The notes beneath the pieces were generated by a model that ran no database searches, was not told where the DNA came from, and saw only the letters and a list, made by a program, of their open reading frames with translations. Shown piece after piece: positions 6,063 through 8,232 of a stretch of DNA of 8,232 nt; the stretch's first letter is position 1, and every line of letters starts with the position of its first letter. The stretch is from AWTP1-13 sp041288195 (GTDB lineage: Bacteria; Pseudomonadota; Alphaproteobacteria; Rhizobiales; Hyphomicrobiaceae), in assembly GCA_041288195.1 (NCBI GenBank), contig JBGGME010000406.1, positions 1 through 8,232 on the forward strand. Direction: 5' to 3'. The position numbers were made by a program, and so were the translations under genes.

Positions 6063-7340
6063 TTACCGATGCCCGGTTCCGCTGAGCCGCGCGAGGACGG
6101 CCTTCACGCGGTCGGCGAGGATGCCCCACAGCAGCGCGAAGCCCCCGAGCTGTGCCGGCGCCAGCTCGGCCGCCGGATCGCCGAGTCGGGCATCGAGGTT
6201 CTGGGCGAAGGTCTCGCCGATGCGGCGCACCACGTCGCGCACCAGCCCCGAGCGCCCGATCTGGGCGAGCGCGCCGGCAAGCGCGTAGCTGATGACGACG
6301 TCGACGCGCGTGGCCTCGCCGCCGGTTTCACCGCCAACCGGGGTCAGCCGCCAGTCGACGCTGCCCGTCGCGCGCGAGCCGCTCTTGCGGTCGGCGCCGC
6401 GGCCCTCGACGACCTGGCGGTATTCCGCCGGCATCTGCCGGATCGTGCCCTCGCCGGCGAAGCTCGCGGTGATCGGCCCGATCTTCGCCTCGAGCCGGCC
6501 GGCGACCTTGTCGCCCTGCGGCGGGCCATCGAGCACGAGGCCCGGCATGCAGGGCGCGATTTTCTCGATGTCCGACATCAGGGCCCAGACGGCATCGCGC
6601 GGATGCGGCAGCACGAAGCTCTGGCTGATGCGGGTCGCCCCATCGGCCTCTTCTAGCTCGCCGACCGCGACGTCGATGGGTGCGCGCGCTGGGCCCGCGT
6701 GAGGCCGTGGCGCGCGCCTGCTTGTGGAAACGTCATCCCGGCGCAGGCCGGGACCCATGTTACGTGCCGCTTGCGACGGTACTTGTCCGGACATGGCGAC
6801 GGGACCGGGGGCTGGCCCGAGCCACTGCGAGGTGGAGTGGGTCCCGGCCTGCGCCGGGATGACGCCGGCGGCTGACGTTGCAGTCTCCGCCATCACGCGC
6901 TCGATGGCGTCGACGATCCCCATGTAGCCGGTGCAGCGGCAGAGGTTGCCGCTCATCTCGGTGCGGATCTCCGGGCGCGGGAGCTGGCCGCGCCGGCGCA
7001 CGAGATCGCGCGCGGCGATCAGCATGCCGGGCGTGCAGTAGCCGCACTGCAGGGCGTGCGCCTGCGTGAACGCCTGGCGCATGCGGCCCATCAAGGCATC
7101 GTCGTCGAAGCCCTCGATCGTGTGCACCTTGGCGCCGTCGCAGGCGACCGCGTAGGTGATGCAGGAGCGGGCGATCTCGCCGTCGATCTCGACCGTACAG
7201 GCGCCGCAGATGCCGTGCTCGCAGCCGATGTGGGTGCCGGTGAGCAGCAGGTGCTCGCGCAGGAAGTCGGCGAGGTGCGTGCGCGGCGCGACCTCTGCGG
7301 CGACGGCCTTGCCGTTGACGGTGAGGGCGATGCGGGTCAT
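6063..7340 (-). CDS. Fused [2Fe-2S] small subunit (CoxS type) and CoxG/SRPBCC domain of a molybdenum hydroxylase
   Basis: The protein is 425 residues. Residues 1-155 are a complete xanthine-dehydrogenase/CoxS-type FeS subunit. Cys40, Cys45, Cys48 and Cys60 form the plant-ferredoxin cluster. Cys99, Cys102, Cys134 and Cys136 (CGYCTPG and CRCTGY) form the second cluster. Residues about 159-204 are encoded by a palindromic repeat element (separate entry). Residues about 236-390 are a CoxG-like SRPBCC domain ('ISQSFVLPHPRDAVWALMSDIEKIAPCMPG', 'EGTIRQMPAEYRQVVEGRGADRKSGSRATGSVDWRL'). The end (399-417) is moderately hydrophobic and may touch the membrane. The FeS part passes electrons from the Mo-pterin site to FAD; CoxG recruits CO dehydrogenase to the membrane in known systems. 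The start overlaps the FAD-subunit stop by ATGA. A lone CoxS is about 160 residues, so this is a fusion. The substrate is unknown because the large subunit is off-window. Confidence 0.93.
   Translation of the reverse strand: MTRIALTVNGKAVAAEVAPRTHLADFLREHLLLTGTHIGCEHGICGACTVEIDGEIARSCITYAVACDGAKVHTIEGFDDDALMGRMRQAFTQAHALQCGYCTPGMLIAARDLVRRRGQLPRPEIRTEMSGNLCRCTGYMGIVDAIERVMAETATSAAGVIPAQAGTHSTSQWLGPAPGPVAMSGQVPSQAARNMGPGLRRDDVSTSRRAPRPHAGPARAPIDVAVGELEEADGATRISQSFVLPHPRDAVWALMSDIEKIAPCMPGLVLDGPPQGDKVAGRLEAKIGPITASFAGEGTIRQMPAEYRQVVEGRGADRKSGSRATGSVDWRLTPVGGETGGEATRVDVVISYALAGALAQIGRSGLVRDVVRRIGETFAQNLDARLGDPAAELAPAQLGGFALLWGILADRVKAVLARLSGTGHR
6731..6864. repeat. 134-bp palindromic repeat element inside a coding sequence
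   Basis: A perfect 27-bp inverted repeat bounds the element: left arm 6731-6757 (begins CGTCATCCCGGCGCAGG) and right arm 6838-6864. The 80-bp interior includes the perfect palindrome TGTCCGGACA (6784-6793). Translated in the host frame the arms give 'VIPAQAGTH' and 'MGPGLRRDD', strings I know as typical of a dispersed palindromic element in alphaproteobacterial genomes that often shows up in spurious or interrupted proteins. No target-site duplication is obvious. Its length is not a multiple of three, yet the host frame is open through it. No other copy occurs in this window. Confidence 0.88.
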
Positions 7341-8152
7341 GGCGCCATCGCCTCGAGGAGCGCGCGGCGGACGGCGACGGCGCGGAGCCTGAGATCGTAG
7401 GCGTCGCCGGTGAGTCCCGCCACCACTAGCCGGCGCTCGATGTCGGCGGCATCGGGCGGTACGCCGCGGTCCAGCTCAGCCGCTTCGATCACCATCGGGG
7501 CGCCGGTAGCCGTGCTCGCGGCCAGCCGAGCGACACCGCGGTCGGGATCGACGACCGCGACGCCGATGGCGTCGGCGAACTCGCCGGTCTTGCGGCAGAT
7601 CTTGTGGAAGCCGCAGCGCGCTGCCCGCGAGAGCCTAGGAATGCGTACCGCGGCCAGCAGCTCGTCCTCGGCGAGGGCAGTGGCCATGGCGCCGAGCACG
7701 AACCCGGCGAGCGGCGCGCGACGGCTGCCGTCCGCACCCGTGACCACCACCTCGGCCCCGAGCGCGGAGAGGCAGGCGAGCCAGTCCGCGGCGGGGTCGG
7801 CATTGGCCAGGCTGCCGCCGATGGTGCCGCGCGTGCGCACCGCGCGATAGGCGATGCCGCGGGCGACGCGCGCGAGAAAGCCGTTGGCGGGATCGGGGAT
7901 GCGGCCGTCCTCGATCGCCGCGTGCGTGACGGTGGCGCCGATGGCGACGCTGTCGCCGTCCTCGGACGCCGCCGCCAGCTCGGGAATGCGCGTGATGTCG
8001 ACGAGCAGCGCCGGTTGTGCGAGCCGCAGGTTGAGCATCGGCCCCAGCGTCTGTCCGCCGGCGAGCACCCTGGCGCCGGCATTGCCGGCCAGCATCCCCA
8101 GCGCCTGCGCAACCGTGGCAGGCCGCGCGTAATCGAAAGCGACGGGCTTCAT
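7337..8152 (-). CDS. FAD-binding medium subunit of a molybdenum hydroxylase (CoxM type)
   Basis: This 271-residue protein is a normal-length CoxM/XDH FAD subunit. Residues 31-43 (AGGQTLGPMLNLR) are the FAD pyrophosphate-binding motif. Residues 109-123 (GTIGGSLANADPAAD) are the second FAD motif. 'FHKICRKTGEFADAIGVAV' (182-200) and the C-terminal helices match the CO-dehydrogenase flavoprotein C-terminal domain. It accepts electrons from the FeS subunit and hands them to a quinone or other acceptor. Both ends are ATGA overlaps: with the stop of the upstream gene (8149-8152) and with the start of the CoxS-CoxG fusion (7337-7340), which implies translational coupling of the complex. Relatives oxidise CO, purines, nicotinate, aldehydes or other heteroaromatics. 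Nothing in this subunit selects among them. Confidence 0.95.
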   Translation of the reverse strand: MKPVAFDYARPATVAQALGMLAGNAGARVLAGGQTLGPMLNLRLAQPALLVDITRIPELAAASEDGDSVAIGATVTHAAIEDGRIPDPANGFLARVARGIAYRAVRTRGTIGGSLANADPAADWLACLSALGAEVVVTGADGSRRAPLAGFVLGAMATALAEDELLAAVRIPRLSRAARCGFHKICRKTGEFADAIGVAVVDPDRGVARLAASTATGAPMVIEAAELDRGVPPDAADIERRLVVAGLTGDAYDLRLRAVAVRRALLEAMAP

Positions 8153-8232
8153 GCGGCGTCTGCCTTCGCTTGCCGGCGCACCTCCACCCGCGAGATCGCC
8201 TCGACGATGCGCCGCGGCGTCACGGGCGAGAC
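8149..8232 (-). CDS. C-terminal end of an upstream gene, probably the molybdopterin large subunit (CoxL/XdhA type)
   Basis: Only the last 27 codons are present, reading 'VSPVTPRRIVEAISRVEVRR...' to a TGA at 8149-8151. Its stop overlaps the FAD-subunit start as ATGA. A 'P-x-T-P-x-R-I-x-x-AI' ending is common at the C-terminus of large Mo-hydroxylase subunits. The position, directly upstream of the FAD and FeS subunits, points the same way. The active-site loop that would tell a true CO dehydrogenase from other hydroxylases lies off-window, so substrate assignment is impossible here. The reading frame is certain; the identity is inferred from context and a short tail. Confidence 0.68.
   Translation of the reverse strand, partial: VSPVTPRRIVEAISRVEVRRQAKADAA

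Noticed and set aside
6060..6656. Plus-strand frame of 198 codons
   Set aside because: It is antisense to the CoxG domain, whose motifs are clear on the minus strand.
6731..6864. Insertion sequence or CRISPR unit
   Set aside because: There is no transposase, no regular repeat-spacer series and only one pair of inverted arms, so it is a non-autonomous palindromic repeat at most.
1..8232. tRNA, rRNA or riboswitch
   Set aside because: I looked for cloverleaf ends, rRNA signatures and long structured leaders and saw none. Every intergenic gap is under 260 bp and none is strongly structured.

Overview
This window looks like chromosomal DNA of a high-GC alphaproteobacterium. Most genes are close to 70% GC by eye. 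The family mix (an NDP-forming acyl-CoA synthetase, a molybdenum hydroxylase operon, an SPFH/NfeD pair, a DUF533 protein) and a dispersed palindrome read as 'VIPAQAG...GPGLRRDD' both fit that group. The genus cannot be fixed from sequence alone. All genes but one are on the minus strand, so transcription runs from high to low coordinates.

Layout from right to left, in transcription order. (1) Positions 8149-8232 hold the last codons of a gene that fits a molybdopterin large subunit. It overlaps by ATGA a CoxM-type FAD subunit (7337-8152), which overlaps by ATGA a 425-residue protein (6063-7340). That protein fuses a CoxS-type two-cluster [2Fe-2S] subunit to a CoxG/SRPBCC domain. A 134-bp palindrome-bounded element (6731-6864) lies in frame inside its linker. 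(2) A DUF533/TerB-like membrane protein gene (4765-5940) is split by one in-frame amber codon at 5533-5535. (3) An operon follows: SPFH/band-7 protein (3526-4509), NfeD-type protein (3042-3500), then a second, shorter NfeD-like protein (2639-3055) whose C-terminal domain is a clear duplicate of the first. (4) A DUF433 antitoxin-like protein (2393-2593) has no toxin beside it. (5) A single plus-strand gene (1815-2276), markedly lower in GC, encodes a small lipoprotein. (6) The left end (1-1612) is most of an NDP-forming acyl-CoA synthetase, cut by the window edge.

How they work together: the three-subunit hydroxylase is one translationally coupled unit that would oxidise an unknown small substrate with a Mo-pterin/FeS/FAD chain. 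The CoxG fusion suggests that membrane recruitment or quinone contact is built into the FeS subunit. The SPFH and NfeD proteins would form a membrane microdomain or quality-control complex. The acyl-CoA synthetase may belong to an acid catabolic pathway whose other genes lie outside the window.

The observations most worth a second look are the repeat inside the CoxS-CoxG fusion, the fusion itself, and the single-codon interruption of the DUF533 gene. I found no rRNA, tRNA, CRISPR array, transposase or phage gene.
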